The notes: generated by a model from the letters alone, not told the origin. Numbered from the stretch's first letter, positions 7,303-16,363 are shown. The stretch is 64,000 nucleotides of DNA from CAIZQW01 sp942493055 (GCA_942493055.1 OW818680.1:3348001-3412000), one strand, 5' to 3'. Numbers and translations are program-made.

Positions 7303-9144
7303 ATGAAGCGACACAACACATTGGTTATCCTGTTCATGAGTCTCGCCTGTCACGTGATGGGGGCAACCTATTTTTCACCTGAATATGTTGTTCTTTCACC
7401 CGACAACAAGATGCTTTATGTCACCGCAGCCACGTCGAAGAAGGTGCTGAAGGTGGACCCCGCAACCGATCAAGTCGTTGAAACATGGTCGCTTAAAGCC
7501 AACCCCTCGGGGCTCGCCGTTGCAGCAGATGGGTCTGTTTATGTCACGGGTGGCGTTGAGGAGGGCAAACTCTTTAAGGTGACAGCCGTCGGAAAGATCA
7601 AGGATAGCCTGGCTGTCGGCCATACGCCCATGGCGCCGGTCGTCAGCGCAGACGGGAAGACCGTCTATGTGCTCAACCGTTTTAATAATAATGTGATGGT
7701 CATTGACGCAGACAAGATGAAGCTCCTCGAGACGATCCCTGTTGTGCGCGAACCGCATGCAGCCGTCTTAGCCGGCGGGGGGAAGTTACTCTTTGTGGCG
7801 AATCATCTGCCAGCTGTCAAAGCCACGGACGATATCGTTGCTGCGACTGTATCAGTGATTGATACCGCAACCCGTAAAGTGCTGAAGAACATGATGCTCC
7901 CCAATGGCAGCACGGGCGTTCGCGGAACGACCGCCTCGCCGGATGGAAAATTTGTTTATGTGACGCATACCTTCGGACGCTATCAGCTGCCGACCACACA
8001 GTTGGAGCGCGGCTGGATGAATACCGCGGGCCTGAGCGTCTTCAACGGTGAAACAGGCGATTACATCAATACCGTGCTGCTGGATGATGTGGATCTGGGC
8101 GCTGCAAACCCCTGGGGCGTGACCGTCTCCCCGGATGGCAAGACTCTGGTGGTCGCCCATGCGGGCACACGCGAAATCAGCGTGATTGATCGCGAAGCGC
8201 TCCATAGCCGCCTCGATAAGGCCGCAAAGGGAGAGAAGGTGACAGAGGTCACGAAGTCAGCGACCGACGTCCCGAATGATCTCTCCTTCCTGGTGACGAT
8301 CCGCCGCCGTGTGAAACTGGAGGGGGATGGCCCGCGCGGCCTGACCATCTGCGGCAGCCGCGTCTATGTGGCCTGTTATTATGCCGAGCGCGTGGTGCAG
8401 GTGAACCTGACCGACAGCGTCTTGAAGCCGCTCCCGATTCTGCTCACGAAGGATTTCGACATTACGAAGGACCGCGTCCGCCGCGGCGAGATGCTCTTCA
8501 ATGACGGCGCCATGTGCTTCCAGCAGTGGCAAAGCTGCGCGAGCTGCCATCCCGACGGGCGTGCAGATGCGCTGAATTGGGACTTGATCAATGATGGCAT
8601 CGGCAACCCCAAGCAGACCAAAAACATGCTCTATTCTAATTTGACCCCTCCGACGATGGTGACGGGTATCCGCGAGGGCATGGCCATGTGCAACCGTAAG
8701 GGGTTGACCCATATCCAGTTTGTCGTCCGCCCGGATGAAGACGCCGTCTGTATCGATGAGTATGTGATCTCCCTCCGGCCTGTCCCGAGCCCCTATCTGG
8801 TGGATGGCTCGCTCTCAAAGAGCGCAAAGCGCGGGGAGAAGATCTTTAAGAAGGCGGGGTGTGTGGATTGTCATCCAGCCACCAAGAAAGCCCCTGACGG
8901 CTATCCCCTCTTCACGGATTTACAGAAGCATCCGCTCCTGGGCGTCGGCAATGAAGAGGGCCGCGCCTTCGACACCACCTCGCTGACGGAAATGTGGCGT
9001 ACGGCCCCTTATTTGTATGATGGCCGCGCGCTGACCATGGAAGAGGTGCTGACAACCTGCAATCCCAAGGATGTGCATGGTGCGACAAAAGATTTATCAA
9101 AAGAAGAGATCAAAGAGCTGGCGGAATATATTCTGTCTTATTAA
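7303..9144 (+). CDS. Exported YVTN beta-propeller fused to a di-haem cytochrome c / MauG-like domain
   Basis: 613 aa with a signal peptide (MKRHNTLVILFMSLACHVMG). Residues ~25-380 form a seven-bladed-type propeller with repeated blades such as VVLSPDNKMLYVTAATSKKV, VVSADGKTVYVLNRFNNNVM and VTVSPDGKTLVVAHAGTREI. The C-terminal ~220 residues hold two haem-binding motifs, C412-ASC-H416 and C520-VDC-H524. They end in FDTTSLTEMWRTAPYLYDGR, typical of the bacterial cytochrome c peroxidase/MauG group. It is periplasmic by prediction and would need the cytochrome c assembly proteins encoded two and three genes downstream. Electron donor and substrate are unknown. RBS is GAAAGAAGG-like. Confidence 0.88.
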   Translation: MKRHNTLVILFMSLACHVMGATYFSPEYVVLSPDNKMLYVTAATSKKVLKVDPATDQVVETWSLKANPSGLAVAADGSVYVTGGVEEGKLFKVTAVGKIKDSLAVGHTPMAPVVSADGKTVYVLNRFNNNVMVIDADKMKLLETIPVVREPHAAVLAGGGKLLFVANHLPAVKATDDIVAATVSVIDTATRKVLKNMMLPNGSTGVRGTTASPDGKFVYVTHTFGRYQLPTTQLERGWMNTAGLSVFNGETGDYINTVLLDDVDLGAANPWGVTVSPDGKTLVVAHAGTREISVIDREALHSRLDKAAKGEKVTEVTKSATDVPNDLSFLVTIRRRVKLEGDGPRGLTICGSRVYVACYYAERVVQVNLTDSVLKPLPILLTKDFDITKDRVRRGEMLFNDGAMCFQQWQSCASCHPDGRADALNWDLINDGIGNPKQTKNMLYSNLTPPTMVTGIREGMAMCNRKGLTHIQFVVRPDEDAVCIDEYVISLRPVPSPYLVDGSLSKSAKRGEKIFKKAGCVDCHPATKKAPDGYPLFTDLQKHPLLGVGNEEGRAFDTTSLTEMWRTAPYLYDGRALTMEEVLTTCNPKDVHGATKDLSKEEIKELAEYILSY

Positions 9145-9169
9145 GTTTATTAAGTTAGAGGGGGATATA

Positions 9170-10195
9170 ATGAAGGTATCATTGAAAAACGGGGGAGTCC
9201 TGCGTGCGCAGGAATGGGGGCTTTTGGACATCGCCAAAGGGGTGCCCATGTGCGAAGGCCGTGCATTGTCGCTGGCGGGCTGGGGAAGTCCGGCGGCGTT
9301 GAAGAGCGCAGGCCTTGATGCAAAAGGGACGGATGTCCCTCAAATGTGGCTGTGCAATCAGTCTGATGCCTTTCCTCCTGTGTGGTCCCGCTGGTCCGCA
9401 ACCGGGACAGAGACACGCCTGATTAAGCGCAATGGCCTGACCGTTGGTGTATGCTATGAAGATGCCAATGCGGAATATTGCTTGCTCACAGGCGTCCTGC
9501 CCAAGGACCTGTCCGCCTCGCGTGTCGACCAGACGACCTCCCTCTTCGAAGGGATAGAAGATGCGCTCAAAGAGGCAAACATGACGTTTGCCGATGTGGC
9601 ACGTACTTGGCTTTACATGGACAAGATCCTGGAGTGGTATGACCCCTTCAATCGTGCGCGCGATGCCTTCTTTACCTCGCGTCGCGTCTATGACGGACGT
9701 GTCCCGGCCAGCACGGGCATTGGCACCGCGAATATCTGTGGCGCGGCCATCACCGCGTGCGCGATCGCCGTGAAGCCCAAAAACAGCCAAACCACGCTCC
9801 AGATCGTCGAATCGCCTTTGCAATGTTCAGCCTTGAGCTACAGAAGCTCTTTCAGCCGTGCCGTGGAAATCGGTACCCCCGACTACCGGACGCTCATGAT
9901 CTCCGGCACTGCTAGCATTGAGCCGGGCGGGGCAACAGCCTTTGTTGACGATGCTGAAAAGCAGATTCAATTGACCATGGATGTGGTCGAGGCGATCCTG
10001 GTTTCGCGTGGCATGAGCTTTGCGGATACGACCCGCGCCATCATGTACCTCAAGAAGCCGGAATATATGCCGGTCTGGCAGGCGTGGCTCAAGAAAAACA
10101 ATCTGACCGCCATGCCGCTGGTGACCATCGAGGCGGATGTCTGCCGCGATGATCTGCTGGTCGAGCTGGAACTCGATGCAGTTAAAAAGGTCTAG
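9170..10195 (+). CDS. Tandem Rid-fold (YjgF-like) protein resembling chorismatase
   Basis: 341 aa from ATG 9170, chosen because GAGGGGG lies 5 bp upstream; an upstream in-frame ATG at 9071 lies inside the previous gene. It has no signal peptide. The N-terminal half holds DVARTWLYMDKILEWYDPFN and PASTGIGTANICGAAITACA. The C-terminal half holds TLMISGTASIEPGG, FADTTRAIMYLKKPEYMPV and EADVCRDDLLVELE, the last typical of the Rid fold. The two-lobed layout and the CRDDLLVELE end recall the FkbO/Hyg5/XanB2 chorismatases, which cleave chorismate. Assignment to chorismatase rather than a generic Rid deaminase is tentative. It is embedded in a haem/quinoprotein operon that starts with a DAHP synthase gene. 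Confidence 0.75.
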   Translation: MKVSLKNGGVLRAQEWGLLDIAKGVPMCEGRALSLAGWGSPAALKSAGLDAKGTDVPQMWLCNQSDAFPPVWSRWSATGTETRLIKRNGLTVGVCYEDANAEYCLLTGVLPKDLSASRVDQTTSLFEGIEDALKEANMTFADVARTWLYMDKILEWYDPFNRARDAFFTSRRVYDGRVPASTGIGTANICGAAITACAIAVKPKNSQTTLQIVESPLQCSALSYRSSFSRAVEIGTPDYRTLMISGTASIEPGGATAFVDDAEKQIQLTMDVVEAILVSRGMSFADTTRAIMYLKKPEYMPVWQAWLKKNNLTAMPLVTIEADVCRDDLLVELELDAVKKV

Positions 10196-10203
10196 CGATT
10201 TGG

Positions 10204-10944
10204 ATGAAGGCGCTCCTGAATAAAATACTTGGGCTCAGTGTGGCAACCTGGCTGTGTTGCCTCCTCTCTGTAGGTTCCATCGTGCTCGCGTGCCTGGGTG
10301 CAACCCGGGCAGGGGAGTGGATGAGCGCCTGGCCCAACCTTGCGGGAGTGACTCTGCTGACAATCGCCATTGCCGTGAGCGGAATCCGCGCGCTTTTTCA
10401 CAAGCGCTTTCACTCGGCTCTGTTTCATGTGGGATGCGCGCTGATTATGGCAGGCTGGCTGATCGGACGCTATGCTGTCCTTTCAGAGACGCGTGACCAC
10501 CCCGTGACAGGCATGATGGCCATGGTTGACGGTGATGTGAGCAGCGAACTCTTCACAGGGGCGCGGCTGGAGTTAGCTGTCGGCCGCGTGCCGTTTATCG
10601 TGCGGCTTGAAAAGTTCGTTGTCGAGCGCTATCCCTCCCGCGAGCCAGGCTATGAAGCCCCTGTGCGCGAATACCGCAGCGAAGTGACCATCCAGGAGAC
10701 GGGCAAGCCGCCACGCCGCGAAAATATCCGCGTCAACCATCCGGCTGTTGTGCAAGGGTATTATATCTATCAGATGAGCTGGGGTCAGACGCAGGACCGT
10801 CTGGGCCGGCCAGTGAATTATACCGTCTTGCAGTTCATCCGTGATCCGGGCCTCCCGATGGTCTATGCCGGCTTCGCGGTGCTCTTTGCAGGGGCCTTCT
10901 GGTTTGCAGCGCGTTTCTTCCGTGTCACGAAAGGAGCGTTGTGA
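10204..10944 (+). CDS. ResB-like cytochrome c assembly protein (System II)
   Basis: 246 aa. Membrane segments lie at about 10-30, 42-62, 72-90 and 218-238, with a periplasmic stretch between (VDGDVSSELFTGARLELAVG, NHPAVVQGYYIYQMSWG). The latter resembles the NHPL-x-GYxxYQxSW motif of ResB/Ccs1. ResB with ResC/CcsA exports haem and attaches it to apocytochrome CxxCH. It is shorter than many ResB proteins (~400 aa or more) but similar in size to minimal versions. It starts 8 bp after the Rid-like gene and overlaps the CcsA gene. Confidence 0.85.
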   Translation: MKALLNKILGLSVATWLCCLLSVGSIVLACLGATRAGEWMSAWPNLAGVTLLTIAIAVSGIRALFHKRFHSALFHVGCALIMAGWLIGRYAVLSETRDHPVTGMMAMVDGDVSSELFTGARLELAVGRVPFIVRLEKFVVERYPSREPGYEAPVREYRSEVTIQETGKPPRRENIRVNHPAVVQGYYIYQMSWGQTQDRLGRPVNYTVLQFIRDPGLPMVYAGFAVLFAGAFWFAARFFRVTKGAL

Positions 10945-11750
10945 TGCATCTGAAATTCACACCCCAGGGACTGCTGATCTATGTGACCATGGCCGCCTTC
11001 CTGCTGGCCGCCATTCTGCTGAAGACGCAACGTAAAGCGCTCGGCCGCGGTTTCTGGTTCGCAGGCTTTGCTGTCGCGACAGCGGCCGTTGTGTATCGCG
11101 GATTTCACACGGGCCATCCGCCCATGCAGAATTTGTTCGAGTTCTTTCTCTGCATGGCTGCTTTCTTGTGGCCCCTGTCCCTGCTGAGCCGCTATCAGAC
11201 AGGTGCGGATACGGATTTTCAAGATGCGCTGCTGGGGCTCATCATCCTCTTCCCGGCTGGCTTTGTCTTTAGCGAAGAGCCGCGCGCCCTGCCGCCGGCG
11301 CTGCAGAGTCCGCTCTTTATTCCGCATGTGGGCAGTTATGTAGCAGCCTATATCATTCTCGCGCGCTCAGCCTTCATGGCGCTCCCGCTCTTCAAGAGCG
11401 TCGGCGAACTGACGCCCAGTGATCCGCACTACCTTGAGCTTTCACGGGCTGACGCCGCCTCACGCCAGACAGCAGCCATGGGCTTCGTGCTCATGACGGT
11501 CGGTCTCTTTCTGGGTTCTATCTGGGGCAAGATCTGCTGGGGACACTACTGGCAGTGGGATCCCAAGGAGATGTGGTCGCTGGCCACCTGGTTCATGTAC
11601 GCCGCATACTTCCATTGCCGGCTCAAGACCGGACTCCGCCATCCGCGCCTGCTCGCCATCCTGCTCTGGATCGGCTTCCTCTTCGTGATCCTGACCCTGA
11701 CCTGGATCAACGTCTCCAGGCTCTTCTCCGGCATGCACACCTACGCTTAA
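10944..11750 (+). CDS. ccsA: CcsA/ResC cytochrome c assembly protein (System II haem handling)
   Basis: 268 aa from ATG 10944 (TGATG overlap with resB); AAGGAGCG at 10931-10938 serves this start. A GTG 3 nt upstream is an alternative. About eight membrane segments. The tryptophan-rich haem motif WGHYWQWDPKEMWSL at ~198-212 is the WWD signature, and histidines flank it (FHTGHPPMQN at ~54, FHCRL further on). With ResB it ligates haem to the cytochrome encoded two genes upstream. Confidence 0.92.
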   Translation: MHLKFTPQGLLIYVTMAAFLLAAILLKTQRKALGRGFWFAGFAVATAAVVYRGFHTGHPPMQNLFEFFLCMAAFLWPLSLLSRYQTGADTDFQDALLGLIILFPAGFVFSEEPRALPPALQSPLFIPHVGSYVAAYIILARSAFMALPLFKSVGELTPSDPHYLELSRADAASRQTAAMGFVLMTVGLFLGSIWGKICWGHYWQWDPKEMWSLATWFMYAAYFHCRLKTGLRHPRLLAILLWIGFLFVILTLTWINVSRLFSGMHTYA

Positions 11751-11764
11751 AAAAGGGTGATACT

Positions 11765-13501
11765 ATGAAGGCATTGAATAACATCGCGCTTCTATGCATG
11801 AGCCTGTTCTCCGGTGTTATCAATATGTCTGCCGCGGATTGGCCCTCGTGGGGCGGGACGCCCTCGCGCAATATGGCCTCTGAAACAGAGAAGGGCCTGC
11901 CCGCCTGGTATGCGCTCGGCCAGAAAAAAGACAACGGTGACATCGACCTGTCCACCACGAAAAATATCAAATGGGTCGCCAAACTGGGCAATAGGACCTT
12001 CGGCAGCCCTGTCGTCAGCCAGGGCAAGGTCTTCATCGGCTCGTCCGGCAATTCGTACGCAGAGGCCATGATGCTCTGCTTCGACGAGGAGACCGGGAAG
12101 GAACTGGGCCGCTTTGTCTGCGGTCCGTCACACGTCAAATGCGATAACTACGGCATCTGTTCCACGCCGGCTGTCGAGGGCGACCGCCTCTATTTTGTCG
12201 CCCCCTATCCCGAGGTCGTCTGCCTGGATCTGAACGCCTGGCTTAAGCCCGCCGACGCGGCTGCGCCTTCCGCACAGCCTTTCGCGTGGCGGTATGACAT
12301 GGCCAAGACCTTTCGCATCATGCAGGATCATGTGGCCAGTTGCTCGGTCCTGATCCATGGCGACTTTGTCTATGCGTGTACCGGCAACGGACGTTACAAG
12401 ACGCAAAACAAACCGTTTTATCCCCTGACCCCGAGCCTGATCGTGCTCAACAAGAAGACCGGCCAGCTCGTCGCACGTGACGACGAACAGATCGGCGAGC
12501 AGCTCTGGCGCGGACAATGGTCGTCGCCCTCGCTGGCGATGGTGAACGGACAGGCGCAGATCCTCTTTGCCACCGGCGATGGACGCTGTACCGCGTTCGA
12601 ACCGGTTGATCCCGCAGCGAAGATCGTTCCAGACCAGTGGGTCACGACATCCCTGCGCGGGCCGATCGTCTATTATATCGACGTCAAAGACAAAGACACC
12701 GCCGGGCTCACCCCAACAGAATATGCGGAGCGGTTCAACGTCCTCTCTTCCACGCAGAAGCCGGCGACGAAACTGGAGTTCCGTTATTCGATTAAATTGC
12801 CGGTCGCCACGCCGATCGACGTCCTCCCGACGGAAAAATTGCCGGACGTGCCGCTCCTCAAGAAAATCTGGTCGTTTGACTGTCTGCCGAAGGACTACAG
12901 GAACGCGCCGTTTTATCCGCATGGCATCAAGGGGGACGGACGGAAACATCCGTGCGATATCATTGCCACCCCTGTGTTTTATAGCAACCGGGTCTATGTG
13001 GCGATCGGCGGTGATCCGGTCCATGGCAGCAAGAACAGCAAGGGCTACCTGGTCTGCATTGACGCGACAAAGACCGGCGATGTCACTGAGCGCGGAAAAA
13101 TCTGGAGTTGCGACGACCTGAATGCGTCGATGACCACAGTGGCCATTGCCGGGGGGCTCGTATTCGTCATCGATGAAGTCAGCGTGATCCACTGCCTGGA
13201 TGCGGACACCGGGAAGAAATACTGGACTTACGCACTCAAAGGCGACCATGGCCAGTTGAACACTGGCTTGCTGGCTGTAGACGGCAAACTGTATGCCGCC
13301 AAAACAATCCTGGCCGTGAGCAAGACCCTGACCGTGCTCGGGACCATCGACGACAAGAAACCGGACGGGTGCAGCACGCCCTGCGTCGCCAATGGCGTCC
13401 TCTTTACGGTCCATGGCAATCGACTGTGGGCTGTGTGCGACAAAGGGGATAAAGCTCCTGCGGCGGACGCTGGACATGAAGACGCCAAGACTCATAAGTA
13501 A
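11765..13501 (+). CDS. Exported PQQ-type beta-propeller (quinoprotein-like) protein
   Basis: 578 aa from ATG 11765; it begins with a signal peptide (MKALNNIALLCMSLFSGVI) and follows AAAAAAGGG. PQQ/BamB-type blades are seen: NIKWVAKLGNRTFGSPVVSQ, GKVFIGSSGN, STPAVEGDRLYFVAPYPEVV, ATPVFYSNRVYVAIGGDPVH, VFVIDEVSVIHCLDADTGKK and YAAKTILAVS. The start WPSWGGTPSRNMASE is common in PVC PQQ-like repeat proteins. No alcohol dehydrogenase catalytic motif was recognised, so PQQ binding is not assured. The last gene of the cytochrome operon, 14 bp after ccsA. Its 3' end is partly duplicated at 18.5 kb. Confidence 0.85.
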   Translation: MKALNNIALLCMSLFSGVINMSAADWPSWGGTPSRNMASETEKGLPAWYALGQKKDNGDIDLSTTKNIKWVAKLGNRTFGSPVVSQGKVFIGSSGNSYAEAMMLCFDEETGKELGRFVCGPSHVKCDNYGICSTPAVEGDRLYFVAPYPEVVCLDLNAWLKPADAAAPSAQPFAWRYDMAKTFRIMQDHVASCSVLIHGDFVYACTGNGRYKTQNKPFYPLTPSLIVLNKKTGQLVARDDEQIGEQLWRGQWSSPSLAMVNGQAQILFATGDGRCTAFEPVDPAAKIVPDQWVTTSLRGPIVYYIDVKDKDTAGLTPTEYAERFNVLSSTQKPATKLEFRYSIKLPVATPIDVLPTEKLPDVPLLKKIWSFDCLPKDYRNAPFYPHGIKGDGRKHPCDIIATPVFYSNRVYVAIGGDPVHGSKNSKGYLVCIDATKTGDVTERGKIWSCDDLNASMTTVAIAGGLVFVIDEVSVIHCLDADTGKKYWTYALKGDHGQLNTGLLAVDGKLYAAKTILAVSKTLTVLGTIDDKKPDGCSTPCVANGVLFTVHGNRLWAVCDKGDKAPAADAGHEDAKTHK

Positions 13502-13518
13502 GACGAAAGTCCGCAATT

Positions 13519-13673
13519 GGGAAGTGTCAGTAAGTTTGGAAGTGTCAGCAAGTGTCAGTAAGTTGGTACGGCAGGAGCCTTTTTCGGTCCTTCCGCCTTC
13601 GTTAAAGCTACGGCGGATAAAACGGCGGCCAGGCGTATCGGACTGCCGCATGCCCACAAGGGGACAGACATGC
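13519..13673 (+). repeat. Dispersed repeat: AAGTGTCAG minisatellite plus palindrome
   Basis: Word-like repeats (AAGTGTCAGTAAGTTTGG and variants) at 13530-13566 are followed by CCGCCTTCGTTAAAGCTACG near 13586-13611 and by CGGACTGCCGCATG and CAAGGGGACAGACATG. Related copies lie at 16092-16130, 18509-18645 and 18880-18903. It fills most of the 228-bp gap before the Gfo/Idh/MocA gene. Confidence 0.7.
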
Positions 13674-13729
13674 CATTCACTCGGGACAAAGAGATAGAAA
13701 CGGATCAACAAAAAAGGAGACAGAAACAC

Positions 13730-15037
13730 ATGAAACGCCGATCATTCCTCAAACAAAGCGCATGCACTGGCGCGGGGCTCATGCTTCTCAGGTCCGGCTT
13801 ACTTGCACAGGGAAACTCGCCGAACGAGAAACTTAATATCGCCGTTATCGGCTGTGGCGGCCGAGGCGGCTCAAATCTGAACGATGTCAGCAGCGAAAAC
13901 ATTGTCGCTCTGTGTGACCTCAACAAGAACAATCTTGCGCAGGCCTCAAAGAAACACCCCGGAGCAAAGACGTATGAGGACTGGAGAAAGTGCCTGGAGC
14001 AGAAGGACATTGATGCCGTTGTCTGTTCTACCACCGACCACACCCACGCGTTCGTTGCAAACTGGGCCATGAACCGGGGCAAGCACGTCTACTGCGAAAA
14101 ACCTATCGCCATATCCGTGCAAGAAGCCAGGGTCCTCCGCGAAACCTACGCAAAGAACAAGGACAAAATCGCAACCCAGATGGGGACCCAGATTCATGCT
14201 TCGGACAATTACCGGAGAATGGTTGAACTCATCAGGGGCGGCATGCTGGGCACGATCAGGTCCGCCCACGTCTGGTGCAGTCGCACGCCCAAGGGCGGCA
14301 GTTATCTGCCCGAAGTCACACCCGTGCCGGAAAACATCAACTGGGACCTGTGGATCGGGCCTTCCCCGTTCCATCCTTACAACCCCGGGTATTTCCCTGG
14401 AGGCTGCCTGGGCTGGAACCGGTTCTGGGACTTCGGCGCCGGCCAGATTGGCGACATGGGAAGCCACATGATGGACATGGCGACCTACCTGCTCGACCTC
14501 AAGAGTCCGACAACCTGCGAGGCTCAGGGTACACCATTAAGTACCGACACCTGCCCGGAATGGCTGACCGCAACCTGGGAGCATCCAGCCAACGACTGGC
14601 GCCCAGCCATAAAGGTTCAGTGGTATGACGGCGGGAAAAAACCGGGAATGCCCTCGCCCATATTTAACCGCGAAACAGCTTTTAAGGGAATTATCGTTTA
14701 CGGCGACAAAGGCATCCTGTACGGGGATTACGATTTCAGGATGGTCATGATGAAGGGCGACCTGACCCAGTACACGTCACCGAAGAAGGAAGACCTGATC
14801 CCCGGATCCCAAGGTCATCACAGGGAATGGATTAATGCCTGCAAGACAGACAAGAAGACATCCTGCAACTTCGAGTTCTCTGGAACCCTCGTAGAGAACA
14901 ACATGCTCGCGCTTGCCGCATACCAGGCCGGTAAAAAACTGGAATGGGACGAGAAGAGCATGAAGGCAACGAATTGTCCAGAAGCTGACCGGTTTTTCAG
15001 TAGGAAATACCGCGACGGCTGGACGCTTAATGGCTAA
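13730..15037 (+). CDS. Tat-exported Gfo/Idh/MocA-family oxidoreductase
   Basis: 435 aa from ATG 13730; AAAAAGGAGA 9 nt upstream fixes this start. The N-terminus RRSFLKQSACTGAGLMLLRS is a twin-arginine signal. The Rossmann fold opens with IAVIGCGGRGGSN (~40-53), then CEKPIA (~121-126), the EKP motif that carries the family's catalytic-site lysine. The C-terminal domain has WNRFWDFGAGQIGDMGSHMM, typical of the PVC group of these proteins. Known: NAD(P)-dependent oxidation of sugars or inositols; the exported PVC members are folded with cofactor and sent through Tat. Substrate unknown. It is followed after 79 bp by a Tat-exported sugar isomerase-like protein. Confidence 0.9.
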   Translation: MKRRSFLKQSACTGAGLMLLRSGLLAQGNSPNEKLNIAVIGCGGRGGSNLNDVSSENIVALCDLNKNNLAQASKKHPGAKTYEDWRKCLEQKDIDAVVCSTTDHTHAFVANWAMNRGKHVYCEKPIAISVQEARVLRETYAKNKDKIATQMGTQIHASDNYRRMVELIRGGMLGTIRSAHVWCSRTPKGGSYLPEVTPVPENINWDLWIGPSPFHPYNPGYFPGGCLGWNRFWDFGAGQIGDMGSHMMDMATYLLDLKSPTTCEAQGTPLSTDTCPEWLTATWEHPANDWRPAIKVQWYDGGKKPGMPSPIFNRETAFKGIIVYGDKGILYGDYDFRMVMMKGDLTQYTSPKKEDLIPGSQGHHREWINACKTDKKTSCNFEFSGTLVENNMLALAAYQAGKKLEWDEKSMKATNCPEADRFFSRKYRDGWTLNG

Positions 15038-15116
15038 GACCTGCTAGGATGGCACAGGGATCATTTCCTGTAGCCTGTATGCGAACGTAACTCGTTCGGA
15101 GAAGGGAGAGTGTAAG

Positions 15117-16085
15117 ATGAGAACTGTTATGCCACGGCGTGATTTCATTGGAGCTTCAATTGCAGGCCTTGGCCTTGCAGCCTTTGGGCGCGCTGCCGAG
15201 CCGCCGGCTTTCAAGACCAGACTCCACAAGGCCGTCATCCTTCGTGCTAACCAGATGAACGAGGAAACGTTCAAGAAAATGAAAGATGCCGGACTGGAAG
15301 GCTTCGAAGCCTACACCGTTCCGGTGGATACTGCGAAGGCTGCCCGCGAACTGGCCGGGAAGTACGGTTTGACAATCCACTCGGTTATGGGCGGCGGTTC
15401 AGAAAGCGGCCTGCGTGCCGCACAGGCGTATGGCGCCGATGCCGTGCTCGCCCCTGTTGGCGGCTGCGGCGCCAAGCCCGCTCCCGAACCGTGGGAGTTC
15501 GACATCACGTTTGACGGGACCAACGGCCATATCACCAAGCTCGTCGCCGGTGACAACGAAAAGTACAAGGCCTATATCGAGGCGCACAATCGCTCAATGG
15601 ATGGTGTTCGCGAGTCGGTGAAGAAGCTACTCCCGCTGGCCGAGGAGACCAGGGTTGTCATTGCCCTCGAAAACGTTTGGAACAACTGGTGTGTCAGGCC
15701 GGAGCTCTACAACTGGGTGGTTGCCTCGTTCAACAGCCCCTGGGTGAAAGCATATTTCGACGTTGGCAACCACGTCAAATATGCTGGCATCCTGCGGGGT
15801 GACAAGGTAGAGCTCGCCTACATGCCCGAGGTGTGGATCCGTACGTTTGGCCTGCGGATTGCCAAGATACACGTCAAAGACTACAAGATCAGCGATGATG
15901 GCAAGACCGGCAACTGGTCGGGTATCGGGCAGGGCAGCGTCCGCTGGCCGGAGGTCCGAAAGGCGCTCGAAGAGGTGGGCTATAACGGCTGGCTCACTGA
16001 CGAGACCGGCCTTGGCTGGCCAGAGCTCTCGAAGCGTCTTGACCAAATTATTGCCGGGGAACAACCGATTCAGGCTGCGAAGTGA
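15117..16085 (+). CDS. Tat-exported sugar phosphate isomerase/epimerase-like TIM-barrel protein
   Basis: 322 aa. The Tat signal is MPRRDFIGASIAGLGLAAFG. The xylose isomerase-like TIM-barrel domain shows ALENVWNNW (metal-ligand Glu, ~184), YFDVGNHVKY (Asp/His, ~217-222), IAKIHVKDYK (His, ~248) and GIGQGSVRWPEV, with a final Glu in LTDETG. These are the usual divalent-metal ligands of the family. RBS is GAAGGGAGAG 6 bp before ATG. It pairs with the preceding Gfo/Idh/MocA gene, a frequent two-gene arrangement in PVC bacteria for exported sugar conversion. Confidence 0.88.
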   Translation: MRTVMPRRDFIGASIAGLGLAAFGRAAEPPAFKTRLHKAVILRANQMNEETFKKMKDAGLEGFEAYTVPVDTAKAARELAGKYGLTIHSVMGGGSESGLRAAQAYGADAVLAPVGGCGAKPAPEPWEFDITFDGTNGHITKLVAGDNEKYKAYIEAHNRSMDGVRESVKKLLPLAEETRVVIALENVWNNWCVRPELYNWVVASFNSPWVKAYFDVGNHVKYAGILRGDKVELAYMPEVWIRTFGLRIAKIHVKDYKISDDGKTGNWSGIGQGSVRWPEVRKALEEVGYNGWLTDETGLGWPELSKRLDQIIAGEQPIQAAK

Positions 16086-16091
16086 CGGAAT

Positions 16092-16130
16092 GGGGCGGCG
16101 GCTAGGCGTATTGGACTGCCGCATGGCCAC
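16092..16130 (+). repeat. Short copy of the dispersed GCGTAT-GGACTGCCGCATG repeat
   Basis: GCGGCTAGGCGTATTGGACT and the following GCCGCATGGCCACCC closely match the segment at about 13623-13660 (GGCCAGGCGTATCGGACTGC). It lies directly after the isomerase-like gene. Confidence 0.6.
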
Positions 16131-16187
16131 CCGCTCACCCCGTCATTCGCCTCTCACCAGCTGAGCTGGAATTAACGAACTTGCGAC

Positions 16188-16217
16188 TTGTCCAACCCTT
16201 CCCCAAGCGAGTATAAT
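16188..16217 (+). promoter_or_regulatory. Promoter, copy 1 of a duplicated promoter sequence
   Basis: TTGTCC (16188-16193), 18-bp spacer, TATAAT (16212-16217), then 7 nt to an ATG at 16225. The segment CCCAAGCGAGTATAATCCAG with the following CGCATG recurs at about 20149-20174. Confidence 0.65.
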
Positions 16218-16224
16218 CCAGCGC

Positions 16225-16329
16225 ATGATGATGAGTGGACATGGCTTTATTATGCGTAGTGGCAGAATGGATTTGACCGTCAGCCAGGATCGAATGTCCT
16301 GTGTCCAAACACGGTTCCTATGCCCTTGA
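16225..16329 (+). other. Possible 34-codon leaderless ORF
   Basis: ATG ATG ATG start 7 nt after the -10 box at 16212-16217, 34 codons ending in TGA at 16327. No RBS and no recognised motif. It could be a small leaderless gene or only the leader of the next gene. Confidence 0.2.
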
Positions 16330-16363
16330 TTAAACAGCTGCGACAAACAAGCACTTGGTAACC

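Noticed and set aside
12128..13729. 533-codon minus-strand open frame
   Set aside because: Lies opposite the quinoprotein-like gene, has no motif and no RBS. Long antisense frames are expected in GC-rich coding DNA.
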